The notes under the pieces were generated by a model. It saw only the letters and a program-made list of their open reading frames with translations, searched no databases and had not been told where the DNA came from. Below, piece after piece: positions 23,644-31,860 of a stretch of DNA of 33,640 nt. Within the stretch, counting starts at the first letter, position 1. The number at the start of each line of letters is the position of its first letter. The stretch is from Planctomycetota bacterium (lineage in GTDB: Bacteria; Planctomycetota; UBA1135; GCA-002686595), in contig JAQWJQ010000137.1 of assembly GCA_029248265.1 (NCBI GenBank), positions 1 to 33,640 on the forward strand, read 5' to 3'. The position numbers were made by a program, and so were the translations under genes.

Positions 23644-25041
23644 ATGAGTCACGCCACCGCCTCTAGAGGGCTCCGACTCGACCGCGGCCTGACGCTGATC
23701 CCCGCCACTGCGGTCATCATGGCCAACGTGATCGGCACGGGCGTCTTCATGAAGGCGCGCGTGATGACCGCCAACGTCGGGTCGCCGGGCCTCGTCCTCA
23801 CCGCCTACATCGCCGCTGGTTTACTGGCCCTCGCCGGCTGCCTGGTGCTCGGAGAGCTCGCGGCGATGATGCCCCGCTCCGGAGGCGCCTTCAACTTCCT
23901 CGGCGCGGCCTACGGGAGACGTTGGGCCTTCCTCTACGCCTGGACCCAGGGGCTGGCCGTCGGCGCGGGGGTCGCCGCCGTCGCGATCCTGACGGTGACG
24001 TTCCTGAACGACGCGACCGGAGGCGCCCTCTCCCCCTTCCAGCTCAGGGCGCTCCCGGTCGCGGTGATCGGCGTCGGAGCCGGGCTCAACCTCCTCTCGG
24101 TGCGCGCCACCGGCGGCGTCGCCACGTGCCTGACCGGCATCAAGATCGGGCTCGTGCTCACGATCGCGTTTGGCGCGTTCGCCCTCTCTGATGGCTCCTT
24201 CGACCACTTCGGAATGAACGGCGCTGCCGGAGCCGCCCACGGCGTCCCTGAGGCCTCTCGTCTCGGCCTCGGGGGGTTCGGCGCGGCCATGGCCGGCGCC
24301 CTCTGGTCCTACAACGGGTGGGCGATCATCACGACGGTCGGGGGCGAGGTGCGCGACCCAGGACGCATCCTCCCGAAGGCGATGGTGCTCGCCACCCTGC
24401 TCGTCCTCGTCCTCTACCTCTTCATCAACGCGAGCTACTTCTTCGCGATGACGCCGCTGGAGATCACCGACCTTCCGGAGCACGTCTCGGTGGCTGGCTC
24501 CACCGTGGAGCGCTTCGCGGGCGCGGGGCTCACCAGCCTCCTGACCACTGGCCTGGTCATCTCCGCCTACGGCACGCTCCACACCTCCCTCCTGACCGGC
24601 TCGCGCATCCCCTTCGCGATGGCGACCCGAGGCCTCGCCCCCGCGTCGTTCCGCAAGCTCAACAGGCGGCAGGTCCCCTCGACCGCCGTGATCGCGCTCG
24701 CGCTCTGGGCGAGCGCCCTCGTCCTGACCGGGACCTTCGACTCCCTCACCGACGTGACGATCTTTCTGGTCTGGGTCTTCGTCGGCCTGACTGGAACCGC
24801 CGTGTTCCGGCTCAGGCGCCGCTTCCCGGACGCCCCGCGGCCCTACCGGGTCTTCGGCTTCCCCGTGGTCCCCGTGCTGTTCCTACTTGCCACGGGCTTC
24901 ATGCTCGCGAGCATGCTCATCTCAACGCCGATGCGCTGCCTCGCGGGCTCCGCCATGATCATCACCGGTGTCCCCGTCTATGCGTTCTTCCGAAGGCACG
25001 CGCCCAAGCTCGAGGGCGAGGCCTGGTTCGGGGAAGAGTAG
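23644..25041 (+). CDS. Amino acid permease (APC family)
   Basis: A 465-residue transporter of the APC superfamily with 12 hydrophobic segments. Helix 1 carries the hallmark VIGTGVFMKA, the unwound substrate-binding region; further family blocks are GELAAMMPRSGGAFNFLGAA in helices 2-3 and ALWSYNGWAIITTVGGEVRDP around helix 6. This resembles L-type amino acid transporter-like permeases; substrate specificity is unknown. It lies 146 bases after the OPT-linked gene, on the same strand, without a visible ribosome binding site. The gene ends with TAG only 27 bases from the end of the convergent HEPN-motif gene. Confidence 0.93.
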   Translation: MSHATASRGLRLDRGLTLIPATAVIMANVIGTGVFMKARVMTANVGSPGLVLTAYIAAGLLALAGCLVLGELAAMMPRSGGAFNFLGAAYGRRWAFLYAWTQGLAVGAGVAAVAILTVTFLNDATGGALSPFQLRALPVAVIGVGAGLNLLSVRATGGVATCLTGIKIGLVLTIAFGAFALSDGSFDHFGMNGAAGAAHGVPEASRLGLGGFGAAMAGALWSYNGWAIITTVGGEVRDPGRILPKAMVLATLLVLVLYLFINASYFFAMTPLEITDLPEHVSVAGSTVERFAGAGLTSLLTTGLVISAYGTLHTSLLTGSRIPFAMATRGLAPASFRKLNRRQVPSTAVIALALWASALVLTGTFDSLTDVTIFLVWVFVGLTGTAVFRLRRRFPDAPRPYRVFGFPVVPVLFLLATGFMLASMLISTPMRCLAGSAMIITGVPVYAFFRRHAPKLEGEAWFGEE

Positions 25042-25068
25042 AGCGCCGACGAGCAGAGCTCGTTGAAT

Positions 25069-25554
25069 TCAGGCGGCTGGAAGAGGCCCCGCCGCCGCGT
25101 CCTGACGGGTGGCCGTGACCGCCCTGCGGTGCCAACTATCGAGCATCCTGAAGAGGTGCATCCCCTCCTCCGCCGCCTTCTTCGATCGCTCCATGAGCGA
25201 CGCCGCCGGTGCGAGTTTCGTCCCGGGAACACACTTGGCGATGCCATGGAGCAGCGCGTTCCGTTCACGACGCCAGCGATCCAGCTCAGAGAAGATGTCC
25301 ATGACGCGCTCGCCATTCGCCATCGCGACGGGGTCGAGGAGGGGCTGCTTCTTGTGTTTCCCAATGAGCTCCGCGAGGCCTTTCTTCGGGTTGCGCTCCA
25401 CCTTCTCACGGTGGTGAAGACTGGAGAGCAGCCGGTCGGAGATCAGCGACTCACAGATCGTGATGGCCTCCAAGTAGAAGCCGGCGGAGAGGGCCTTGTT
25501 GTAACGCTCGTGGACGAAGGCGTAGCGGTGTGACTTCTGCTGGTTGAAGGTCAT
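25069..25554 (-). CDS. HEPN-motif protein, possible RNase
   Basis: A 161-residue, mainly helical, basic protein. An N-terminal helix region (RYNKALSAGFYLEAITICESLISDRLL) is typical of HEPN-like helical bundles. The second half carries RRERNALLHG, in which Arg98-Asn99-x3-His103 matches the R-(N/D/H)-x3-H signature of HEPN ribonucleases. The C-terminal segment continues as a helix with Arg/Lys/Glu. HEPN proteins are often toxins or parts of phage-defence systems, but many have other or no catalytic roles. No antitoxin-like partner (such as MNT) is adjacent. The start is taken at ATG 25554; upstream in frame is a non-family Pro/Leu-rich segment. No Shine-Dalgarno is visible. It is convergent with the APC permease and divergent from the propeller gene. 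Confidence 0.7.
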   Translation of the reverse strand: MTFNQQKSHRYAFVHERYNKALSAGFYLEAITICESLISDRLLSSLHHREKVERNPKKGLAELIGKHKKQPLLDPVAMANGERVMDIFSELDRWRRERNALLHGIAKCVPGTKLAPAASLMERSKKAAEEGMHLFRMLDSWHRRAVTATRQDAAAGPLPAA

Positions 25555-25767
25555 GATCAAGGGGAGAGGCAAGAGAGCAGGGGAGGCGGGCACGCGCAGT
25601 TTCGATCGACGTAAACGCCCCTTTTCTTGAGGCGCGACTCCTCCGTCGCCCTCGCACCCCAAAGATCGCTGAAGGCGCCCACGCGCAGGCTGCCGGAGGC
25701 TTCATCATGGGCACTGCCTCGAGCCCTGACGCCTCCCTTCCCACGCGTGCCCGATCCCCGCTTGCTG

Positions 25768-27252
25768 ATGCGCCTCTTCACCACGAACGCTGCCCTCGTC
25801 CTGGCACTGGTCCTCCCCGCCTTCGCAGGTCACGAGGATGACCCCTCCTCCTGGCCGCAATTCCGAGGCCCCGCCGGTCACCCTGTGTCCGAGGACCGCT
25901 CGATCCCCCTCGACTTTGGCCCGGAGAGGCACCTCCGATGGCGCGCCGCGCTCCCGGCCGGGCACTCGTCGCCGTGCATCGACGGGGGCAAGGTCTTCCT
26001 CACCGGGCACATCGGGGATCGCGGGGTGGTCGTCGCCCTCGACCAGGCGACCGGCAGCGAGCTTTGGCGGCGGAGTTTCCTGGCCGAGAGTCCGCCCCAG
26101 TACTCCCACGTCGACGCGGTCCCTGCGGTCTCCACGCCGTGCACCGACGGTGAGCGGGTCTTCGCCTACGTGGACTCCTACGGGCTCGTGGCCCTGGACT
26201 TCGAGGGGCAACTGCTCTGGGAGGAGCGCATGCCTCACCCTGGCTATGGCTTCGGTGTCGGGACCTCGCCCATCGTCACCCACGGCAACGTGATCCTCTC
26301 CCGCGACGGTGCGCCGGAGGCTGCGGTCTTCGCCTTCGACGCAGAGACGGGCGAGGTCGCGTGGAAGATCGATCGCTTCGGCTTCATCGAGAGCCACGGG
26401 ACCCCCTACCTCTGGCGCAACGCGGACCGCGAGGAGCTGATCATCGGCGGGACGAGCCAGGTGTGCTCGTTCCACCCCAAGACGGGCGCGCCCCTGTGGA
26501 ACGTGAGCGGCGTCACGGCCTTCAGCTGCACGACCCCCACCGCGAACGCGGACTCCCTCTTCTTCGGTGCGTGGAGCACCGCCAACGCCACTGGCCGGTC
26601 CTTCTGGGACGCCGGCTTCGGCCGCTCGCTGGAGCTCTCGGACGCCGAAGTGGCCGACCCGAACCTGCTCTTCGACCGGCTCGACGCCAACGATAACGGG
26701 ACCGTCGAGCTGGACGAGGTGCCCGAGTGCCGCGCGAAGGACGCGTTCGGGTTCCTCGATCAGAACAAGAACGGCGTCTGGGAGCGCCCTGAGCTCATCA
26801 CGCCCGCCGGCGGCACCGCGAACCCGGGCGCGAATGTCCTGATGGCCATCCGCCGCGGTGGTGCGGGCGACGTCACCGCGAGCCACGTGGAGTGGACGTG
26901 GAAGCGTGGCCTCCCCTATGTCGCCTCTCCGCTGCTCTACCGCGACCGGATCTGGCTCGTGAAGGCGGGCGGCATCGTGAGCGCCATCGAAGCAGCAAGC
27001 GGCAAGCGCGTCCTCGACCGTGAACGGCTGCCGGACCGCAGCGAGTACTACATGTCCCCCATGGGCCTGGCCGGGCACGTCCTCGTGGGATCCGCGGAGG
27101 GCACCCTCTATGTGCTCGATGCCGAGTCAGAGGGGCTCGAGATCGTGCACTACGTCGACCTCGAGGACGGGCTCTTCGCGACTCCCGCGGTCGTGGACGG
27201 GGCCCTGTTCGTCAGGACCGAGAACAGCCTCTGGTGCTTCCAGGGTGAGTGA
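25768..27252 (+). CDS. Secreted PQQ-type beta-propeller with EF-hand insert
   Basis: A 494-residue exported protein. A Sec signal peptide covers residues 1-20 (LVLPAFAG). The mature part begins WPQFRGPAGHPVSEDR, the usual opening of planctomycete PQQ-binding-like beta-propeller proteins, and has blade motifs such as VVVALDQATGSELWRR, AVFAFDAETGEVAWK and GTLYVLDAES. Between blades sit two EF-hand-like loops: DANDNGTVELDE (306-317) and DQNKNGVWERPE (331-342), with Asp/Asn at positions 1, 3 and 5, and Glu at 12. Calcium binding is therefore likely. No PQQ-dehydrogenase active site was seen, so a binding or structural role is more likely than catalysis. Its last 8 bases overlap the next gene. Confidence 0.9.
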   Translation: MRLFTTNAALVLALVLPAFAGHEDDPSSWPQFRGPAGHPVSEDRSIPLDFGPERHLRWRAALPAGHSSPCIDGGKVFLTGHIGDRGVVVALDQATGSELWRRSFLAESPPQYSHVDAVPAVSTPCTDGERVFAYVDSYGLVALDFEGQLLWEERMPHPGYGFGVGTSPIVTHGNVILSRDGAPEAAVFAFDAETGEVAWKIDRFGFIESHGTPYLWRNADREELIIGGTSQVCSFHPKTGAPLWNVSGVTAFSCTTPTANADSLFFGAWSTANATGRSFWDAGFGRSLELSDAEVADPNLLFDRLDANDNGTVELDEVPECRAKDAFGFLDQNKNGVWERPELITPAGGTANPGANVLMAIRRGGAGDVTASHVEWTWKRGLPYVASPLLYRDRIWLVKAGGIVSAIEAASGKRVLDRERLPDRSEYYMSPMGLAGHVLVGSAEGTLYVLDAESEGLEIVHYVDLEDGLFATPAVVDGALFVRTENSLWCFQGE

Positions 27253-29137
27253 CTTGAGCGCCCCGTCCGTGCTGCGCAAGGCCGCGTCGATCCTGGCCCT
27301 CGCGGCCGTCACGCTCAACCCATCGCAGGCGAGCGAGCAGGAGCGCTGGACCATCGATGTGGACGGAGTGGCCCGCGAGGCGCTCGTCTTCGCGCCGGAA
27401 GGGGCCGCCTCGAGCGGCACCAGCGGAGACGCCGCCGCGCCGCTGGTCCTCTCCTTCCACGGACACGGTGGCCGCGCTCGGGCGATGGCGCGGGGGGCTC
27501 CCCTCCACAGCGCGTGGCCGGAAGCAGTGGTCATCTACCCCCAGGGCCTCCCCACCGCCGGGTTCACGGACCCGGAGGGCAAGCTCCCCGGCTGGCAGCA
27601 CGCGCCGGGCGACGAAGGCGACCGGGACCTCGCCTTCTTTGATGCCCTCCTCAGCCGGGCGAAGGTGGACTTCCGCGTCGACCCCGACCGGGTGCACGCC
27701 ACCGGGCACTCCAACGGTGGCGGGTTCACCTACCTGCTCCTCGCCACCCGCGGCGACGTGCTCGCCTCGGTGGCGCCGTCTTCGGCCGCGTCACGCCAGC
27801 TCCGTCGTGGGGTGATCCTGCCGCCGCGCCCCGTCTTCCACGCTGGCTGCCGCGCGGATCGCGTGGTGCCGTGGGCCCGGCAAGGGGACTCCCTCGGCAA
27901 GCTCCGCGAGCAGCGAGCCTGTGAGGCGGGCCGCCCTTGGGCCATCGACGAGCGGGTCACCCGCTACCCGAGCGCCAGCGGCGGTGACGTCTTGGTCTTC
28001 GAGCACGAAGGTGGCCACCGCAAGCACCCTGACTTCCACGGGCTCGCGGCGAAGTTCTTCGAGGCCCACCCCCGTCCCGCCAGGGACGACGCCAGCCCCC
28101 TCACGCTGGAGCTGGTCCACGTGCAGCGCGCGTGGGACCGCGCCCCCCACCAGGCCTTCACCGACCTCTGCCGCTTCGGCGAGGACCTCATCCTCACCTT
28201 TCGGGAGGGCGACGGGCACGTGAATGGCGCCGACGGGAAGGTCCGGGTGCTCACCTCAAGGGACGGCCGGACCTGGACCCCACGGGGTCTCCTCGAGGAA
28301 CCGGGCGTCGACCTGCGTGACCCAAAGGTGAGCGTGACGCCTGGCGGGGAGCTCATGATCCTCGCGGGCGGCTCGAGGTACCTCGACGGCGTGCTCCAGG
28401 GGCGCGCGCCGAGGGTCGCCTTCTGGGAGCGAGGGGCCGAGTTCCCAGCTCGAATGCGAGCCGCCACGCTGGACGCGAAGATCGCGTCCAAGGACGACTG
28501 GCTGTGGCGCGTGACCTGGGCCAAGCAGGTCGGCTTCGGCGTCGTGTACCAGCCGCAAGCGAGCCCCCCGGGGCATCACCTCGTGCGCACCGAAGACGGC
28601 GCCCGGTATGACCTCCTCGCCTCCTTCGATCATCCAGGCCAGCCCAACGAGGCCACGCTCCGCGTCCTCCCGGACGGCCGCCTGATCGCCCTTGTTCGGC
28701 GGGACCCCTTCAACGCCACCGCGCGCATCGGCCACGCCCCGCCCCCCTTCGAGGAGTGGACCTGGGTGGACCTCCCCGAGCACCTCGGCGGCCCGGAGCT
28801 GCTCGTCCTCGACGATGGGCGCATGCTTGCCGCCGGCCGCGTCTACCGAGACGGTGTGCCCCGGACGGCCGTGGGAGAGGTGACCCTGGATGGCGCGTTC
28901 CAGAGCCTCTTGATGCTCCCCTCAGGGGGAGACACCAGCTATCCGGGTGCGGTGCTCGACGGGGAGGACCTGCTCCTCTCGTACTACTCGAGCCATGAGC
29001 AGCGCACCGCGATCTACGTCGCACGCATCCGCGTCAGGCGCCGGGGCGAGGACCCCGAGGGAGCCCCTGCGGCGCCGGCCCCCGACGGGCCCCCGACGGG
29101 CCATCGGCAGACTCCGTCGACTGACGGGCCTGGGTAG
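27245..29137 (+). CDS. Secreted PHB-depolymerase-like esterase / sialidase-like fusion
   Basis: A 630-residue exported protein with two parts. After a signal peptide (about residues 1-29), residues 35-275 form an LpqC/poly(3-hydroxybutyrate) depolymerase-like alpha/beta hydrolase with likely triad Ser156 in GHSNGG, Asp205 in ADRVVPW and His258 in EGGHRK. Residues about 288-610 resemble a sialidase/BNR-type six-bladed propeller, with an Asp-box-like SRDGRTW (338-344) and blade segments such as EDLILTFREGDGHVNG and ELLVLDDGRMLAAGRVY. The C-terminal tail is Pro/Gly-rich. The start is GTG 27245, overlapping the preceding gene's end by 8 bases; TTG 27254 is an alternative. The overlap indicates one operon with the EF-hand propeller. 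Confidence 0.87.
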   Translation: MSDLSAPSVLRKAASILALAAVTLNPSQASEQERWTIDVDGVAREALVFAPEGAASSGTSGDAAAPLVLSFHGHGGRARAMARGAPLHSAWPEAVVIYPQGLPTAGFTDPEGKLPGWQHAPGDEGDRDLAFFDALLSRAKVDFRVDPDRVHATGHSNGGGFTYLLLATRGDVLASVAPSSAASRQLRRGVILPPRPVFHAGCRADRVVPWARQGDSLGKLREQRACEAGRPWAIDERVTRYPSASGGDVLVFEHEGGHRKHPDFHGLAAKFFEAHPRPARDDASPLTLELVHVQRAWDRAPHQAFTDLCRFGEDLILTFREGDGHVNGADGKVRVLTSRDGRTWTPRGLLEEPGVDLRDPKVSVTPGGELMILAGGSRYLDGVLQGRAPRVAFWERGAEFPARMRAATLDAKIASKDDWLWRVTWAKQVGFGVVYQPQASPPGHHLVRTEDGARYDLLASFDHPGQPNEATLRVLPDGRLIALVRRDPFNATARIGHAPPPFEEWTWVDLPEHLGGPELLVLDDGRMLAAGRVYRDGVPRTAVGEVTLDGAFQSLLMLPSGGDTSYPGAVLDGEDLLLSYYSSHEQRTAIYVARIRVRRRGEDPEGAPAAPAPDGPPTGHRQTPSTDGPG

Positions 29138-29143
29138 GACCCA

Positions 29144-29176
29144 GGGGCAGGCGGAGCGCAGGGCCCCGCCTGCTCC
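29144..29176. terminator. Hairpin between convergent genes
   Basis: An 11-position stem with one G-T wobble: 29144-29154 pairs with 29166-29176, core GCAGGCGG with CCGCCTGC, loop of 11. It sits in the 47-base gap between the fusion gene and the convergent TPR gene. It is a likely two-way terminator, though neither side has a strong T-run. Confidence 0.5.
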
Positions 29177-29184
29177 GAGCATGA

Positions 29185-30009
29185 TCACCCGTCCGAGGGC
29201 GCGTCGCCGTTCGCGACGCCGGATAGGGCGTCGAGCTTGCGCTTGGCCGCCTTGAACGCGGGATCAAGCTCCAGCGTGCGCTCATACATCGCCTTGGCCT
29301 CCTCGGCGTTCCCGGTGACCCGGAGGAAGTCTCCCATGGAGTCGTACGCGTTGGCCGTCTTCGGCTGCAGGCGCATGTACATGCGGAAGTGCTTCTCCGC
29401 CCCTTCGCTATCGTCCTGGGCCATGAGCATGTAACCCATCATGTTGTGGAGCCCGCCGACGTTCGGCCAGCGCTTGAGAGCCCGCCGGAGGAAGCGCGCC
29501 GCGCTTGCGGGGTCCTCCTGTCGGAGGCCCACGAGCACCGTGTAGTGGACCGCAAGGAGCGGGTCATCAGGCGCGAGGACCAGGGCCTTCTCACAGAGCC
29601 GGACGGCCTCCTCGGTGTCCTCCGTCGCCAGGGCACGGATCATGAGCTGCTGCGCCTCGCCCTCGTCGTCGAGGGCCGCCACCGCCGCGCTCATCGCCGC
29701 GTCCGCCGCCGCTTCGTCACCGTCGATCCAGCCACCCCACGCGGCGCCAAGGTGGGCGGTCGCCATGCCAGGGTCGAGCTCGAGGATCTTGTCGGTCTGC
29801 GCCCGCGCGGTGCTGAACTCGCCGTTGATGATGTTCCACGCCATGGAAACGTACTCGGCCCCCGCGGCGGGGTTCTGGGAGGTCCAACCCGCAAAGTTGT
29901 TGGCGAGCGACGAGTCCGAGCACTCCATCCAACGGTCCCAGACGAGTCGCCCCTCACGCTCGACTACCGTCCCGTGGAAGACCTTGCGCCAGCCCATCCC
30001 GAAGTCCAC
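29185..30009 (-). pseudogene. TPR part of a lipoprotein gene split by in-frame TAG
   Basis: A 274-residue open frame that directly follows the amber codon at 30010-30012. The first 33 residues (VDFGMGWRKVFHGTVVEREGRLVWDRWMEC) read as the last strands of the NTF2-like domain begun upstream. The rest is a TPR array: pairs such as GEFSTARAQTDKILELDPGMATAHL, EEAVRLCEKALVLAPDDPLLA and EEAKAMYERTLELDPAFKAAK show the A/Y/P spacing of TPR repeats. The codon after the TAG is GTG, so independent re-start is conceivable, but no clear ribosome binding site precedes it and it would begin in mid-fold. One C-to-T change from CAG or one G-to-A change from TGG would explain the stop. Joined, the gene would give about 393 residues. 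Confidence 0.75.
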
Positions 30010-30366
30010 CTAGGTGACCGTGCCATAGACGCTGGCCACGTCGCCATAGACCTTGACGTCCTTGACATCGCAGACCACCGCGTCCTCCCAGAAGAAGCTC
30101 GGGTCCACGTTGTCGATCGAGACCTGCTGAGGCTCGGCGAAGCCCGCGTTGAAGTAGGTCGACTCATTCGTGAGCCCCGTCACCCAGACCTCGGCGCCTG
30201 AGTCGTAACCCACGAGGCCCGCGTGCCACTCCTCCGCGAAGGCCTTCACGCTCGCCTCGTCGAGTGAGCCGCTCGCAGCAGGGGTTGAATTCAGGCCGGT
30301 GTGGCTGCAGGAAGAGGCGGCGAGGGCGACTGTCACTCCAAGCGTGAGCGTCTTGATGTACTTCAT
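30010..30366 (-). pseudogene. Lipoprotein N-terminal part, NTF2-like, ended by in-frame TAG
   Basis: 118 codons from ATG 30366 to TAG 30010-30012. A signal peptide ends in a lipobox-like ASSC (Cys20), so export and lipidation are likely. The mature part starts with a helix (VKAFAEEWHAGL) and continues with strands of an incomplete NTF2/SnoaL-like domain (FFWEDAVVCDVKDVKVYGDVASVYGTVT). The domain is completed in the same frame after the TAG, which makes a single interrupted gene the simplest reading. The frame is open upstream to 30432, but the ATG at 30366 begins the signal peptide. Compare the intact small lipoprotein at 9378-9881. Confidence 0.75.
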
Positions 30367-30483
30367 GGGAACTGAGGGGTCAGGAAGGGTCTTCGGCAGG
30401 CAGATGCCACCAACGTACACCACCCGCCACAATCAAGAACACCTCACGCCGCCTGGTGACGCGCCCGCCGGCGCTGCGACTCA

Positions 30484-31455
30484 TCAGCGCTGGCGAGCCG
30501 CCTTGGCGCGCTCCTTCCGGTACCTCGGGAGCAGCTCCAACATGGCTTCGCCCATCCCCTCGCCGATGAGGAGGTAGGTCTCGGCGTTGCTGTTCCAGTG
30601 GTAGGCCTGGTTCGAGGGTGACTCCTCGCCAGGGCGATAGAAGCCCCGCGTCCCGACGAACGCGACGCTGTCCTTGAACTCGGGGTACCCGGCCACGTTC
30701 GCCTGTGCTCGCATGAGCGAGAGCGCCCTGGGGTGCTTCTCCTCCTTGCCGCTCATGCCCGTCTCCGCGATCACGAAGGGGAGCTCAGGAGCCTTCAGCT
30801 CCTTGCGCATGTCCCGGATGAAGCACGCCAGGTTCTTCTCGTACTCGTCGTTGAAGGCCTGGTTCACCCGGTCGTTCCAACCCTGGTGCCATCCGAAGCC
30901 GGCGAGCTCGAAGCCCTGCCCCTCGTACCCTTCGAAGCGCTCCTCAGCGGCGCCCAACGCCGCACGGATCTCCTCGAACAGCTTCGTGTATTCCGGCCCC
31001 ACCTCGCCGCCGGCACTCGGCGGACGGAAGTCCTTGCCGATGCTCTTGCCGCCCCAGGCGACCTTGATCAAGAGCACCTGTTCGTCACAGCCCTCGCCCA
31101 CCGCGTGCCCGAAGCCAAGCTCCGGCCCGATCTGGTCCTCTCGCCCACCGAAGCCCGGCGCCAGCTCGCCGTACCGGTCGAAGTAGTTGATCCAGACGTC
31201 CTCTCGCTCGATCCAGGCTCCCTTGCGGTCGACGAGATGCGACCAACGCTTCTTCGACTCCTTGGCCTGGACCAGGATCTCGAGGCTCCCCTTCCCCCCG
31301 TGGCGCTCCAGGTTCGCCGTGACCGTGCCCGCGCCCACCATGTTGGACTGGCCAGCCAGGATGAAGACCTGGACCGGAGGCTTCGGGGCGCTCGGTGAAG
31401 CGCCAGGAGAGAAAGGAGCGAGCGCGGCGGCTGCGAGGGCGAAAGCCTTGAGCAT
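30484..31455 (-). CDS. Secreted sialate O-acetylesterase-type (SASA) esterase
   Basis: A 323-residue SGNH-like carbohydrate esterase. A signal peptide covers about residues 1-20. Block I is FILAGQSNMVG with nucleophile Ser37. Further family motifs are GPELGFG (111-117), KVAWGGKS, WHQGWND (189-195) in place of the usual WHQGE-type motif, and the C-terminal His286 in AYHWNSNAETYLLIG. Proteins of this type, common in Planctomycetota, are annotated as sialate O-acetylesterases but probably remove acetyl groups from various polysaccharides. The ATG at 31455 gives the signal peptide; the long frame upstream is Gly/Arg-rich and not family sequence. The minus-strand stop is a tandem TGA TGA. Confidence 0.92.
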   Translation of the reverse strand: MLKAFALAAAALAPFSPGASPSAPKPPVQVFILAGQSNMVGAGTVTANLERHGGKGSLEILVQAKESKKRWSHLVDRKGAWIEREDVWINYFDRYGELAPGFGGREDQIGPELGFGHAVGEGCDEQVLLIKVAWGGKSIGKDFRPPSAGGEVGPEYTKLFEEIRAALGAAEERFEGYEGQGFELAGFGWHQGWNDRVNQAFNDEYEKNLACFIRDMRKELKAPELPFVIAETGMSGKEEKHPRALSLMRAQANVAGYPEFKDSVAFVGTRGFYRPGEESPSNQAYHWNSNAETYLLIGEGMGEAMLELLPRYRKERAKAARQR

Positions 31456-31860
31456 GACGATCAGCAGTGGGACTTCACGGGGCGACCGCTCCCGAGGACC
31501 GGCTCTACGCGCACCGTACCACGCTTCGCCGACGCCGAGCCCGGCGCCGACGCCGCGAGCCGCGGCCCGACGATCACCAGCGGTCCAGGGGCGAGCCAGC
31601 CTCGTCCACCCCCGGCACATTGGCCTTCCCGTTTCGCTGGACGCCCACCCAAGACGACTCGAGCCCGCGGCTACGCCACCGTAGGCCTCGTCCATCCCTG
31701 TGACCCCACGCGGAGGTGATCCTGGGCTCCGGTGGAGGGGCGACGACAACCAGCCCAAAGGACCACGCTCTGCGGATCGATGACCAGCAACCATCCTGAC
31801 CCCACTCCGTCGCTGTCGGGGATCGCCTCTCCCCGGGGGATCCCGTAGCCTCTGCGCACC
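31456..31860. other. Divergent intergenic region, no supported gene
   Basis: About 400 bases between the divergent esterase and FKBP genes; promoters for both should lie here. A full-length Shine-Dalgarno-like GGAGGTGATC occurs at 31712-31721, but no convincing gene starts at the right distance from it. No RNA gene was recognised. Confidence 0.45.

Noticed and set aside
25042-25533. Read-through extension of the APC permease beyond its TAG
   Set aside because: The permease ends at a natural family length, and the extension is antisense to the HEPN-motif gene.
31712-31850. Full Shine-Dalgarno GGAGGTGATC followed by a short frame from GTG 31732
   Set aside because: The spacing of about 15 bases is too long, and the short translation has no supporting feature.
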